DNA of 64,000 bases from Tetrahymena thermophila SB210 (taxonomy: Eukaryota > Ciliophora > Oligohymenophorea > Hymenostomatida > Tetrahymenidae). Location: the NCBI RefSeq assembly GCF_000189635.1, contig NW_002476218.1, forward strand, positions 1 through 64,000, in the 5' to 3' direction. Each line of letters starts with the position of its first letter. Within the stretch, counting starts at the first letter, position 1. Below are positions 52,366-62,916 of this stretch, in pieces. The notes below the pieces were generated by a model. The model saw nothing but the letters and a program-made list of their open reading frames with translations, did not search any database and was not told the DNA's origin. The translations under genes and the position numbers were made by a program.

Positions 52366-53463
52366 ATGAAACAACAAAAATTTATAAAATTGACTCCTCC
52401 AACTGTAAAATTAGAGGAGAGAATAGGATAAAAAGCTGGGCTAAGACCTTATAGAAAAGGCGGTGTAAGATTAGAAACTGAAATGATTGGGGATAAAAAG
52501 ATAGTCCATAATTATGGTCATGGAGGAGGAGGAGTGTCTGTTGGATTTGGATATAGCTTAGAAGCAGTGGAAATGTTCGAAAGAGAAACTATGGTGTATC
52601 CAACAAATAGAAATGTAGCAGTGTTAGGTAGCGGGTATATTGGATTATATACAGCTTATATTCTTTCCAGAAAAGGATACACTGTCACAATATATTCTGA
52701 TAACTTTGTATCTTCTTCTTCTTTATCTTAATTTGATCAGACAGACTCTTTCCCTATTACATCATAAGTAGCAGCAGGTATATGGATTCCTAGCTTTTAT
52801 GAATACAATAGTACACCTAAAATTAAACTTCTACACGAGAAATGCTCTAGAATCACTTATAACTTCTACAAAGATTGTATAGAAAATAAGAAATTCAAAG
52901 GCCTAAGCTATAGAACTGTATATTTTGTTCCTCCTATTAAAGAAATTTAGAATTGTATTCCAAAAGATATAGATATGAAATATCAAAACGTTTTAGTTAC
53001 CTTTGATGAAAAACATTTTATTGAATGTTATTCTTTTCAAACAATCCTCACAGATGGAGACATATTCCTACCAGAGTTTATATCAGAGCTAGATAGGCTT
53101 AAAGTTAATTTTGTCAAAAAACACTTTGATCAGAAGGAGGATTTATTGCAGCTGAGCGAAAGCTATATCTTTAATTGTACTGGTTTACAATCTAAATTCC
53201 TTTTTAATGATAACAATCTCTACCCTATAAAGGGGCAATTAGCAGTTTTCAAGCCAAATAAAGAAATTGACTATTTTTTTATTGAAGACCTACCAAACGG
53301 TGATAGACTTGTATTATTCCCACTTTCAATTGGTTTGACTTATGGACATTTTGCATCAGACCATGATTACGACAATAAACCTAAAAAGGAAGTTATAGAT
53401 AAAATATCATAAAATGCATATAATTATTTCAAATAATTTGCATAACCAAAGCCTTCTTTGTGA
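52366..53463 (+). CDS. Circularly permuted D-amino-acid-oxidase-like FAD oxidoreductase, intronless
   Basis: One frame of 366 codons (365 aa), MKQQKFIKL to QPKPSL, TGA 53461-53463. Residues 25-37 (GLRPYRKGGVRLE) and 46-60 (IVHNYGHGGGGVSVG) match the C-terminal substrate/FAD signature of D-amino-acid and D-aspartate oxidases, where the arginine of the GxRPxR segment binds the substrate carboxylate. The FAD Rossmann motif VAVLGSGYIGLYTAYILS with GxGxxG at 88-93 comes only after it, whereas in ordinary DAO proteins it is at the very N-terminus. The remainder (VAAGIWIPSFYE near 145, NCTGLQSKFL, PIKGQLAVF) follows normal DAO order and stops just where the usual C-terminal signature would begin. 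So the domain is rotated. Expected activity is oxidation of a D-amino acid or similar amine. In-frame TAA/TAG codons show it is nuclear-encoded, not contamination. Confidence 0.85.
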
Positions 53464-54039
53464 GAATAATAATATTGTAAAATATAATTTAAAAACTATT
53501 ATTTATATAATTTGGCATATAATTTACTCTATTATTAATTATTCTAACAGAACTAGTAATATTTTATTAAAAGATGGTTAGGATCTAATATCTTTTATAT
53601 ATACTTTTTAAGCTTCTTTAGTCCAAAGTTTTAAATTTAATTACAAAAGACAATTAAATAAAAGAAAATAATTAAAATAGTTTTTTTAACATATTCTTTT
53701 TTATTCTAAAATTTAACATTTCTATTTTTAAATCTGTAAGTTACAAGGAATGATGGAATTAGAATATTTAACACTTATAAAAAGAAATTATTATGAGATT
53801 ATTTTTTTATATTTATGTTTTTAAATCCAAAGCTATAAATTGAATAGCTAAATACAATTGAATAAAAGAAAATAATTAAAAGTGTTTATTTTTTATTAGT
53901 TTTTATTCTAAAATTTAAACTTTTTCTACTTTAAATCTTTATTTAGGTTAGTAAAATCAGATAAAGAATAAATATCTATATTTTTATAACAAATTATATT
54001 AATAATTAAATACAAATCAATTAAGTAAATTAATTATAA
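53464..54039. other. Intergenic region with an internal duplication
   Basis: 576 bp of AT-rich sequence between two + strand genes. It contains an imperfect direct duplication of about 120 bp (listed separately) and no coding frame. Confidence 0.55.
53620..53950. repeat. Imperfect direct duplication, two copies about 205 bp apart
   Basis: About 53620-53742 and 53826-53950 share the same ordered blocks: TCCAAAG, ATAAAAGAAAATAATTAAAA, TTTTATTCTAAAATTTAA and a TTTAAATCT...TTA end. Small indels separate the blocks. Two copies are visible and neither is coding. Confidence 0.65.
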
Positions 54040-54891
54040 ATGGTTAAATAATAAGGAGAATCAGACGTAGAAAATTAGTCACAAATCGAAAATAAACCTA
54101 TTACTAAAAAAGAACCAAAAAAACCTAAAATCAAAAAAGAACCTAAATAAAATGCGTAAAATATTTTAGCTAAAAACAATAATTTAAGAGTTTATAATAG
54201 ATAATGATTTCTAAATAATTTTTGAAAAAATGTTTTTAACATTATTATATTTAAATAGAGAAAAAGCGGAAGATAAAAAAGAGAAGTCAAATGCTGGTAG
54301 ACCTAAAAAAAATGAAGTTAGCTTAGAGTAGTTAGACTTTTCATATTCAACAACTAGCTACAATATATCTGCATTTTCAGTAGAATTTAGATAGAGAGTG
54401 ATGTGCTATGGAAACAAAAAAGATAATGATACTGATCCTTAAGCTAAGTATCAATTTAATGAGCAGTTTTCTAAGTTCGGAAAAAAAAATAATAAATCAT
54501 ATTTCACCAAAGGTAAGTTTAAAAAAAAGATATTTAAAAATTTAAAATATTTTTAATAGAAACTTTAGACGATTTAAAGAACAGAATTGACTCTAAATTA
54601 AATGAATAAGACTTTACAAAACATAAATTATATAATTTTTGTGAAAATATCAAGCTATAAACTGATGAATATTATGAAAGCCCAGAATAAAAATATTTAG
54701 AACACTAAGTTTTTGATTAATTATTAGAAAAAATAGCCTCATAAGATGATTACAAATTTAACAAGGATGATTTTTAAAATATTGATTAATGCAAAGTTAT
54801 TTTACCATTTTTTTGGTAAATATTGGCTCAGATTATGATTTGTGAAAAAAATAACGAAATATATCCTTAATTTTTAGAACTATTAGACTGA
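54040..54891 (+). CDS. Small basic protein with AT-hook-like motif (233 aa)
   Basis: Exons 54040-54155, 54259-54512 and 54560-54891 join to 233 residues, MVKQQGESDV to LELLD. The N-terminus is Lys/Pro-rich (ITKKEPKKPKIKKEPK) and leads to AGRPKK, an AT-hook-like core (GRP flanked by basics) that often binds the minor groove of AT-rich DNA. The second half is a compact, mixed-charge helical region (SAFSVEFRQRVMCYG, KLYNFCENIKLQ, CKVILPFFWQILAQIM) that I do not recognise. No enzyme motif. Chromatin binding is inferred from the basic/AT-hook N-terminus. Confidence 0.65.
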
Positions 54892-56408
54892 TTGTCTGTC
54901 TTTGTACTTTACATTTTATATGTATCATTTTAATGTGGTTAATATAAAATTATAATTTAAAAATTTACAAAAGTTTATGTTTAATCAATCATACTTTCTA
55001 GATTAAAAAAGTATTTTAATAAATCAAATAAACTAATTTAAAATTATTGATGTAAATATTTTCATTAATATCTTAAATGATATTTTACAAGATGGTATTA
55101 CCATTTTAAAATATTTTAGTTTGAAATTTCTTATTTTACTTAAAATAAGAAAATACTTGAAAATTAAATAATATATTTTCAAGTATCTTTTAAACTACTT
55201 TAATATTTAAGTTGGTTCAAGATAATTCCTTATTTTATTAAAAATAAATTATTTCAAAATAAATAGGTTTTGTATTAAATTAATTAACTAATATTTATAT
55301 TATTTATTATCTTTAATAACACTTTTTAAGATATATTTTTTGTTTATATTTAATAACTTACTTTTCGCTCCATAAAATAAATTAATAAATGCTAATAAAA
55401 AGAAATCCTATAATGATTAATTATACAATTTTTTAATTAAACATGATAATTATTCAAACTTTATATCAATTATGATAAATTAGATATTTTCATATTAAAA
55501 ATTTAATATTTGAATTAATAAATAAATAAATTATTTCAATTTTTAATGTTTAATAAAAGTTTATTAAGATAAATATTAATTAATTTATAAATTTTATGCC
55601 AAAATTATTTAAATATATTATGAATATTTAGATGTAACAATTTTATCTATCGGTTTTTCTATTTATGCAAATTAAATTTAATTTACTTAAAAAAATACAC
55701 ATAAGTTTGAAATAGTAAGTGGAGGGGGTATTTCACTTAAATGTTAAGCTCTTTAGATTTTTAAAAGTTAATGTTCTAGTATGAAGATAGTTTAAGTAAA
55801 GTAATATATTTTAGGTGTTTCTTTATAGCTATTGAAGATATAGAGAAACATAATGCATATTTGATAATTATTTTACTTATTTTTTGTAATATTAATATCT
55901 TTAATTCTCATTTTTATTTTTTTCATTTGTATATTTTTGTAAAGATTTTTATAGTATGTGTGATATCATTTAGTGTTGTATACATTAAAGATAAAGTTAA
56001 GCAAACTTAGATAGCTTTATGACACAATTGTATTAATTTAAATATCTCTATGAAAAAATTTTTTTAATATTTAAAATTCATGTTTTACTTTCTTTTTTCT
56101 TCAGTTTAAAATAATTTATTTTAATTGTAAAAAAATCAAAAAATTAGCAATATTTGTTCCAAAAAATTCATTCTATTACCTATAAAAAGTGAGTATGTAT
56201 GTAGATTATTTTAGAATATTATTATACTTGTTTAAACCCCTAATTAATTAAGCACATTGCTTTTAACTTAACTTGATTGTAATAGTACTTGCTTAGTTCT
56301 TTTTGTAAATTATGGGGGATCAGAGCTTCTTAAATACCAGCAAATGGCTATGGTTATTTTAAATATAATTTCAATAAAAAAATTTTAAAGTAATAAGATA
56401 CAATAAAA
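54892..56408. other. Intergenic region with hairpin cluster
   Basis: 1.5 kb without a supported gene. Two perfect inverted repeats lie side by side at 55129-55186 (listed separately). The remainder is AT-rich and frame-poor. The promoter of the RNase T2 gene should lie near 56.3 kb. Confidence 0.5.
55129..55186. repeat. Two adjacent perfect hairpins
   Basis: Hairpin A: TCTTATTTTA (55129-55138) pairs with TAAAATAAGA (55141-55150) around a 2-base loop. Hairpin B: ATACTTGAAAAT (55153-55164) pairs with ATTTTCAAGTAT (55175-55186) around a 10-base loop. They are separated by 2 bp. They might be a cruciform or transposon remnant; there is no coding capacity around them. Confidence 0.75.
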
Positions 56409-57089
56409 ATGGCTTTCTTGACTAAATCACTATTCATTATTTTCTTGGCCTTCACTTGCTCCTCTGCATATACTTTTATAGTTTTTGAAGTTGAATGGCC
56501 AGCTACTAACTGCTTAACAAAATAGTGTAGTAAAACTAATTCTGGGAATTTTGATGGCAAAAACTTCAATATTCATGGTTTATGGCCCTCTGGTTCTGAA
56601 TCTAATGATTGTGAATACCCTAGTAACTGCACAGATGAAAAATTAGATTACTCCCTTATTAACTAATCAGATATCGAATATATATAATTATATTGGAATA
56701 GTTTCTATAATGATACTGAAAATTTTAGAATTCATGAATGGGAAAAACATGGAACTTGCTTTGAAGGTAGCTAAACTTAATATTACAATGTTGTTTCAAA
56801 AATTCATAAGTAATATAACCCTATTTCTGCTTTGGCTAAGAGAAATATTTTTCCCAGTAATGATAAAAATTATTCAGTATCATTTGTTAAATAAGCTTTA
56901 GAATTTGAGTTCTAGGGTCCTGTATTATTAAAATGTACTTCAGTTAAAGGAGTTTAGATGCTTTAAAAAATTGATCTTATTTTTTCTAAAGATCTAAGTA
57001 CTCTGATTGAAGCTCCTTGCTCAAAGAGTTTATCTAATCAATGCAATGCTAAAAAGCCCCTAACAATTCCTGAATATTACTAAAATTGA
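56409..57089 (+). CDS. Secreted RNase T2 family ribonuclease
   Basis: An intronless frame of 227 codons (226 aa). The first ~20 residues (FLTKSLFIIFLAFTCSSA) are a typical signal peptide, with likely cleavage after SSA. The first conserved active-site block FNIHGLWPS carries catalytic His56. The second, IHEWEKHGTC, carries His109, Glu110 and His114. Many cysteines (about a dozen, including NDCEYPSNC and the C-terminal APCSK and NQCN) fit the disulfide pattern. The family cleaves single-stranded RNA in acidic compartments or outside the cell; in ciliates a lysosomal or food-vacuole role is plausible. Length and order match the family, with nothing missing. Confidence 0.95.
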
Positions 57090-57502
57090 TTATTTCATAT
57101 TTATATTTAAAGTTTTTATTACAATAAATTTATTTTATTAAATTTAATAAGTATAGTATTTTTTTCTGAATTAATTTTAATTTATTCAACAATAAAAAAT
57201 AAATAATTACAAAATTTAACAAACAAATAAATATTATAATTCCTCATTAACTAAGGTAACAAATAAAAAATTTTCAGAAATATATTTATTTTAAAATAGT
57301 AAATAGGAATAGAAAATTTGTTTTGAAGTAGCCTTAATTAATGAAAATTTATGGTAATTTCATTTTAAAATAGAAAAGAATTTATTGTTTTTTACTGGAA
57401 TAAAAACACTATCAGCAGCTAGCTTAGAAATAAAAAAAGCTTTGTTAAAAACTAAAAAATATTTTTTATTTTAAGATATAAAATAAATTTAACAAATCAA
57501 TA
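57090..57502. other. Convergent intergenic region
   Basis: 413 bp between the RNase T2 stop and the channel stop; AT-rich, probably both 3' UTRs. Nothing else is seen. Confidence 0.5.
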
Positions 57503-60500
57503 TCAAATAAAATATTAAGAAAAATGTAAATTTAATTCATTTTAGCAAAACACCTTCTTAGCTTTTTGATGAATCCTAATTTATTACTTTATTTATATGA
57601 AATGAATATTTTAATTTTACTTTAATTTTTAAATTTTACATCTAAATTAACTTGCTGGAGAAGGTGATGCAATATTTATAAAATTTTTGGATGATTCAAT
57701 AAATTTTATTTTTTAAGTTGCTTTATTCATTTTTTTATTTTATTTTGCTTAAATTATTTTTTCAATGATATTTTATTTTTTATAAGACTTGATAACCTTG
57801 GTCCAATTATTTTTAGGAAAATATTTTTCAAATTCTTATATTCTATCAAAGGAAAATTCTAATTTTCCAAAAATGTGACTCTCTCCCTTTTAGACTTCTT
57901 TATTGTTGCTAATTTACTAATCTTACTTTTACATATTTGTATTAATTGAAGGAATTCTTTTAAAATTTTAGAAAATTATATTATTAGTAAGTAAATTTTG
58001 TCGCTTTTTAAATTTTTGTAATGAGTCAATCTAATCTTTAGTAATATCCATTGACTCTTATTGTTGGTATGAAATTGAGGTATGAGAAAAAGATTTTTTT
58101 GTCTTATTAAGTGAATCGTTTACTATTTTTTACATAACCTGAAAGACAAGGTTTTAAGAAAGCAAATTTTATACATGGCAATTAATAGAATTTTTGAGAT
58201 CTGACTATTATTAATATTCATTCAATTTATTATCTATATCAGAAGTTTATATTTTTAGTGTATCTGATTTATTTTTAGTACTAGCTTTGAAAGAATAGTT
58301 CGTTTAAGTATTTTAATCATCACATTATTTTCCTTCAAAAATTTGAGAATTTTTTTTGTGACTATTTTTTTGAAAATACTGAATTCTTATGTCAGGTGCA
58401 AAATTATCTACAGAACGATCCATCGTATCCAGCTTTTACAATGATTCTAAATTTAATTATTTCTAATTTTCTACTTCTTAGTTAAAAATCGTATTATCTT
58501 GCTAACTGTCATTTATTGGTATATCTCTTATAGTAACTATTTGGTTTTCGAGTTCTACTGTTTTTCTTTTTAAGGTATGAGTTCTCCTACTACTTCTTTT
58601 ATTGTCATGAGATTTGATAGAGACTTCAGATAATGGGCTTTTCAATTTTTATTCAGAAAATAGAGATTAAGTATAATGTGATGGAGATTTGTTAGACGAT
58701 TAAGATGATTTAGTAAACGAATCAGAAGAAAGTGAGCATTCTGATTAGCTTTCGCTGCTTAAATCTCCTGTATTTTTTCTTTCGATAGCAATTTATGATT
58801 AAACAGAAAAATATTATAAATTAAATTTTGGACATCTTCTATAAAACTATTTCTCATTTTCCATGACACTTGCTTCGGCTATAGGATCAATATGATTGTA
58901 GTTTTGTAAATATTTTTAGACTAATGTCCATCTAAAAAGTTTGAGATTTTGAGATGTTATGAATTTTTAAAATACTGAGTTATATTTTTTTTATCTACTA
59001 CGATTTTAAAAAAATCTCTATTATGGTATTGATTTAATTTATCTTTGTAAAAATAGTTAATTATCTAAATCATAATGCAGCTATGGACAATTTATAAAAG
59101 AATGACCGATTTACCTGCAGCTTTGACATTACAAATATTATCTACTGTCATTTAAAAATTAATCTTTAAGCATACAAAATACTTCCTGTTTGAAATATTA
59201 ACAAATAAAAAAATATATTTTTAATATGATTTTAATTTGAAATAAATTTACATAATCGCTAGGAAATTATTTTACAACATTATAAAAATCCTCAAAAGAA
59301 ATATAAGCCACGCAACTCACTATTTTACTCTAAATTGAAACATCTGCCTCTATTCCAGTAAAAAATAATCTGACATCTATTAAAGTTTGCTCGTTTTGAA
59401 TATTCTTTTTTTATTAATTCAAGTAATTTAGTAAATTTTTAAAAATAAATATATTTTATTGATGTTTTACTTTTATCTAATATAATGGTAATTTTTCTAC
59501 TCCATCAAAATTGACATACTCTGCTATACCTTTAGTCAATATATATAGATACTCCAATTTTTAATTCTTCCTAACTAAAATCTCGCCAGGTCCTATTCTT
59601 TTTTCCTTGAACTTAAGGCATAGTTGTAACAAAAAATTTTAACTAAAGGTGTTTTTTAAGAATGGAGCTAAATTTAGTAGCTTTAAAAAATTCTCTTTCA
59701 TGACTTCATCTCTAAGTTCAGGTGGATAATCATCTAATATTTATTAGCCTTGTTTATTTTATAATAAAAGTAAAATAATTGTAATCATTGTAATTTTACC
59801 TTTGATGGCTATTTAATCTGTTTTATCTTCTAAATACTCTAAGTATTTTAAAATTCTTGTTTATGTTTCTTTAGAAATGTGCTTAAGTCTCATATAATTC
59901 AAGAGATCGTATTACTTTTATTAAAAACTCTAACTTTATTACTAAATTTATGTAAAGATTTATCCTATATAATTAATTGAGTAAGCAAATGAACCACAAG
60001 AGACAAAAGTCATTGCTATTACATATATTCTTTCATTTATATTAACAGGAAATACATCACCATATCCAACTGTAGCCATGGTTATGACTGAGAAGTATAA
60101 AGAATAAACATATTTCGTTTACCAACTTGAATTTGTTAATCCTTAAAAATCAATCCAATTAAAATTCCCATCCTTAAAAACTTAATCGAATTGAGATTTT
60201 TATGAGATCACACTCACATAATAGAATCCACATCCACAAATGTGAGCAATAATTAGAATTGTTACCAATAATTTAAGAATATCAAACCAAAAAGGAAATC
60301 TGCTAGATAATTTAAAGTAATCGTTAATTTACTTTACTTTATTGTTAACCTAAAATTGAGTTAAATAATTATTTAATAAATAATGAAATAATATTAATAA
60401 TTACTTAAATGACACTGAAAATAATAGTTAGCAATATGGATATGTTCTACTAGTACAAATAGTTGAATATATAGCAGTTTAACATGATTAGATCTATATA

Positions 60501-61964
60501 AAATCTTTTTTTTAAGTATCTGCATGCAATTTAATATCTATTATTTTAAACACATCCAAATTCATAGAATCCTTAATAAAATCCTATATAAATATCAATT
60601 AAAGTGTATCCTATGCCACTTATGTAGATATATTAAATTTCATCAATCTATTATTAATAATAGTCTAGAAAACAAGACTAGATTGAAAGAATAAAAATAA
60701 AATAAAATATTAGTAGTACTATTATTACTTATATTATTGCTATTATAACAGAGTTAGGAGAAATTACTCCTACAATATCATTAGCTTACTTTAATGCACT
60801 AATCATAATTTTTAAAATGAAAACAAATATATTAGTATTTCTTTTTTAAGTGTTAGTATTTGTATTTCTGAGTAAAATTTAATTCTTTTTATTATCCAAT
60901 AAGTGATCTTAGAATTTTAAAGGATATACATACTTTTATGATTTAAATAATTCATTAAAATAACTTTGATAATCAACAATTGCTTTATCTCTTATTATAG
61001 TTAAATGTGTAGAATTTAATAATCTGTTATCTTTGTATGCAAGTTTAAGAAGTAACTTATTAGCAATTTTTTTCATATATGTAATAATTACAAGGTAATT
61101 TTTCCTATAGTTGTATTCACTTTTAAACTAATTAACATCATAGTAAATAGCAGATGATTATAAATCTATTTTATCAGAATATGGGCTCTTTTTTACTTAT
61201 GGTGAAAAAATATTTTTTTGGTTATATTTCGTTAAATCAACATTAATAGGATGAAATTCTTACGAAGTTCTACTTTCTTGCAAAAAAGTCTTCTTTTAAA
61301 TAATACTTCTATTGTAGTTATTGCTATATTTTTATTCCTAAGTTATAAGAGCTTGTTATTCTTAGCTTTGCGTTTTTTTTACTTCAATAGCTGTCAATTG
61401 AGAAGGAGATAATAAATTGCAATTATTTGATGAAATTAATTAAGATGTCCTCAACATGCTTTATTATTTTTCTTTTGTAATTGTATTTGTCTTTTCAAGC
61501 ATATTTTATATTAAGCTAACATCTTTTTATCTTGGTGATTGAGCGTAGTTAGAATCCTCATATTTGACATCTTTTATGCTACTAACACTAGATGAAGATT
61601 TTTTATATCTTTTCTATTCTGCCATGCTAGATACAAAATACTCTCTTCTATTTAATGCCCCTTAATCTTAGATTTCATAGATATAAGAATTTTCTCTTTT
61701 TATATAAAATATTTTAGATACCTATCTCATTTTTATGAGATCAAATTTTAACGCAAACAAACAAATAAATAATGACTAGAATAATGGCTGCGATAATCAC
61801 TGAAATACTGTTTTAAAAAAATAGATTTTATAAATGTTAAAAATATACTCCTAATCAGCATGAAAGGTAAGATTGATATTTTCTACATTGCTTAATTCCA
61901 TTTTAGATTTTAAAATAATCTAATTATCTGTATTAAAAATAGAGTCATTTTAGTTTTCATTCAT
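57503..61964 (-). CDS. Potassium channel with cyclic-nucleotide-binding domain
   Basis: Reads from MNENQNDSIF at 61964 to TGA 57503-57505 over many short introns. The N-terminal third is a polar cytoplasmic region. Hydrophobic helices follow at about 60.3-60.8 kb. Then come S5 (WFDILKLLVTILIIAHICGC), the pore with the K+ selectivity filter ATVGYGD (filter codons at 60056-60073) and S6 (VIAMTFVSCGSFAYSI). A C-linker leads to a CNBD: LLNLAPFLKNTFS, RIGPGEILVRKN, LYILTKGIAEYV, then FFTGIEAD and VSCVAYISFEDFYNVV. The tail after about 59.1 kb is Ser/Lys/Gln-rich. The CNBD phosphate-binding loop is divergent, so cAMP/cGMP binding is uncertain. Such channels set membrane potential and ciliary behaviour in ciliates. 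Exon 1 to 2 borders near 61.8-61.9 kb are unresolved. Confidence 0.88.
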
Positions 61965-62916
61965 TTTAATACTATTCTATCAATATAAATAATTCTAGAT
62001 AATGTTTGAAAATATAAATTCTTGATTATTTAAAAGGCAAACAGTAAATAATAAATAATTAAAATTAAGTTTAATAAACAAGTATAATTATTAGTAAATA
62101 ATCAAATAATTAATTATTAGCTATTAGAAATAAAAAATATTAGACTTATTCATAATATTGTTAAAATTAGTAATGAAACTACTTTCAAGTATTTTAAAAA
62201 TAAACTAAAAAATAATTTTATTAAGCAAAAAAGATTTAAAAATAAAATAAAAACTGTAAATACTCTCAACTCTCATGTATTTATTTATTTTTTTACCCTT
62301 TTATACCAGATTTGGAAAATTATGAAAAATGTATTTAAAAATATGAATCTGATTTAAAAAAATAGAAATAAGGTATATAATATATTGATAACTATTATTA
62401 TATATTTTAAGAAATTTTTAAAAATTTAATAGCCCAAAATAAATTAATAAAAAAATATTAAGTAGCTGAACTATTTTTTTAAATTAAGTAAAAGTAAAAA
62501 AGATTTAAATTTTTAATCTCAAATAGGTAAACAGGCTTATATAGTTAATCATGCTAAATTTTAAATTATTTCTGTTAATCTGTTATTAATATATTTAGAT
62601 TTATCTAGAGTACTCATTTTTAAATAAATAATTCAAATATTTTAGTTCAGATAAAAATGTGTAAATTAAGATAATTTAAAGCTATCGAAATTTATAATAT
62701 ATTTAATGTTTAAAATAGAAATTTTTTATTAAATCTTTGTTCATTTTACTGCATTAAAATATACAGCATATTAAAAAATAAATTAAACAGTCTTTATCAC
62801 ACAAATAACAATTGATAAAAAGATTATTATATTTTTATTAATTCATACTAGACACTAAACTTAAATTTTTTAATAATTAATTTATTTTTTAATCTGTATA
62901 AATATAAAAAAGGGAA
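61965..62916. other. Divergent intergenic region
   Basis: 952 bp between the channel start and the Prp22 start, divergent, so both promoters lie here. AT-rich; no frame, RNA gene or notable repeat. Confidence 0.5.

Noticed and set aside
49792..53463. AlkB and DAO-like genes as bacterial contamination
   Set aside because: Both frames contain TAA/TAG codons at Gln positions, have ciliate AT content and lie in sequence continuous with ciliate genes.
52366..53463. DAO-like gene as a pseudogene or misassembled fragment
   Set aside because: The frame is intact over 366 codons, all family blocks occur once, and the rotated order lies within one continuous ORF with no stop or frameshift.
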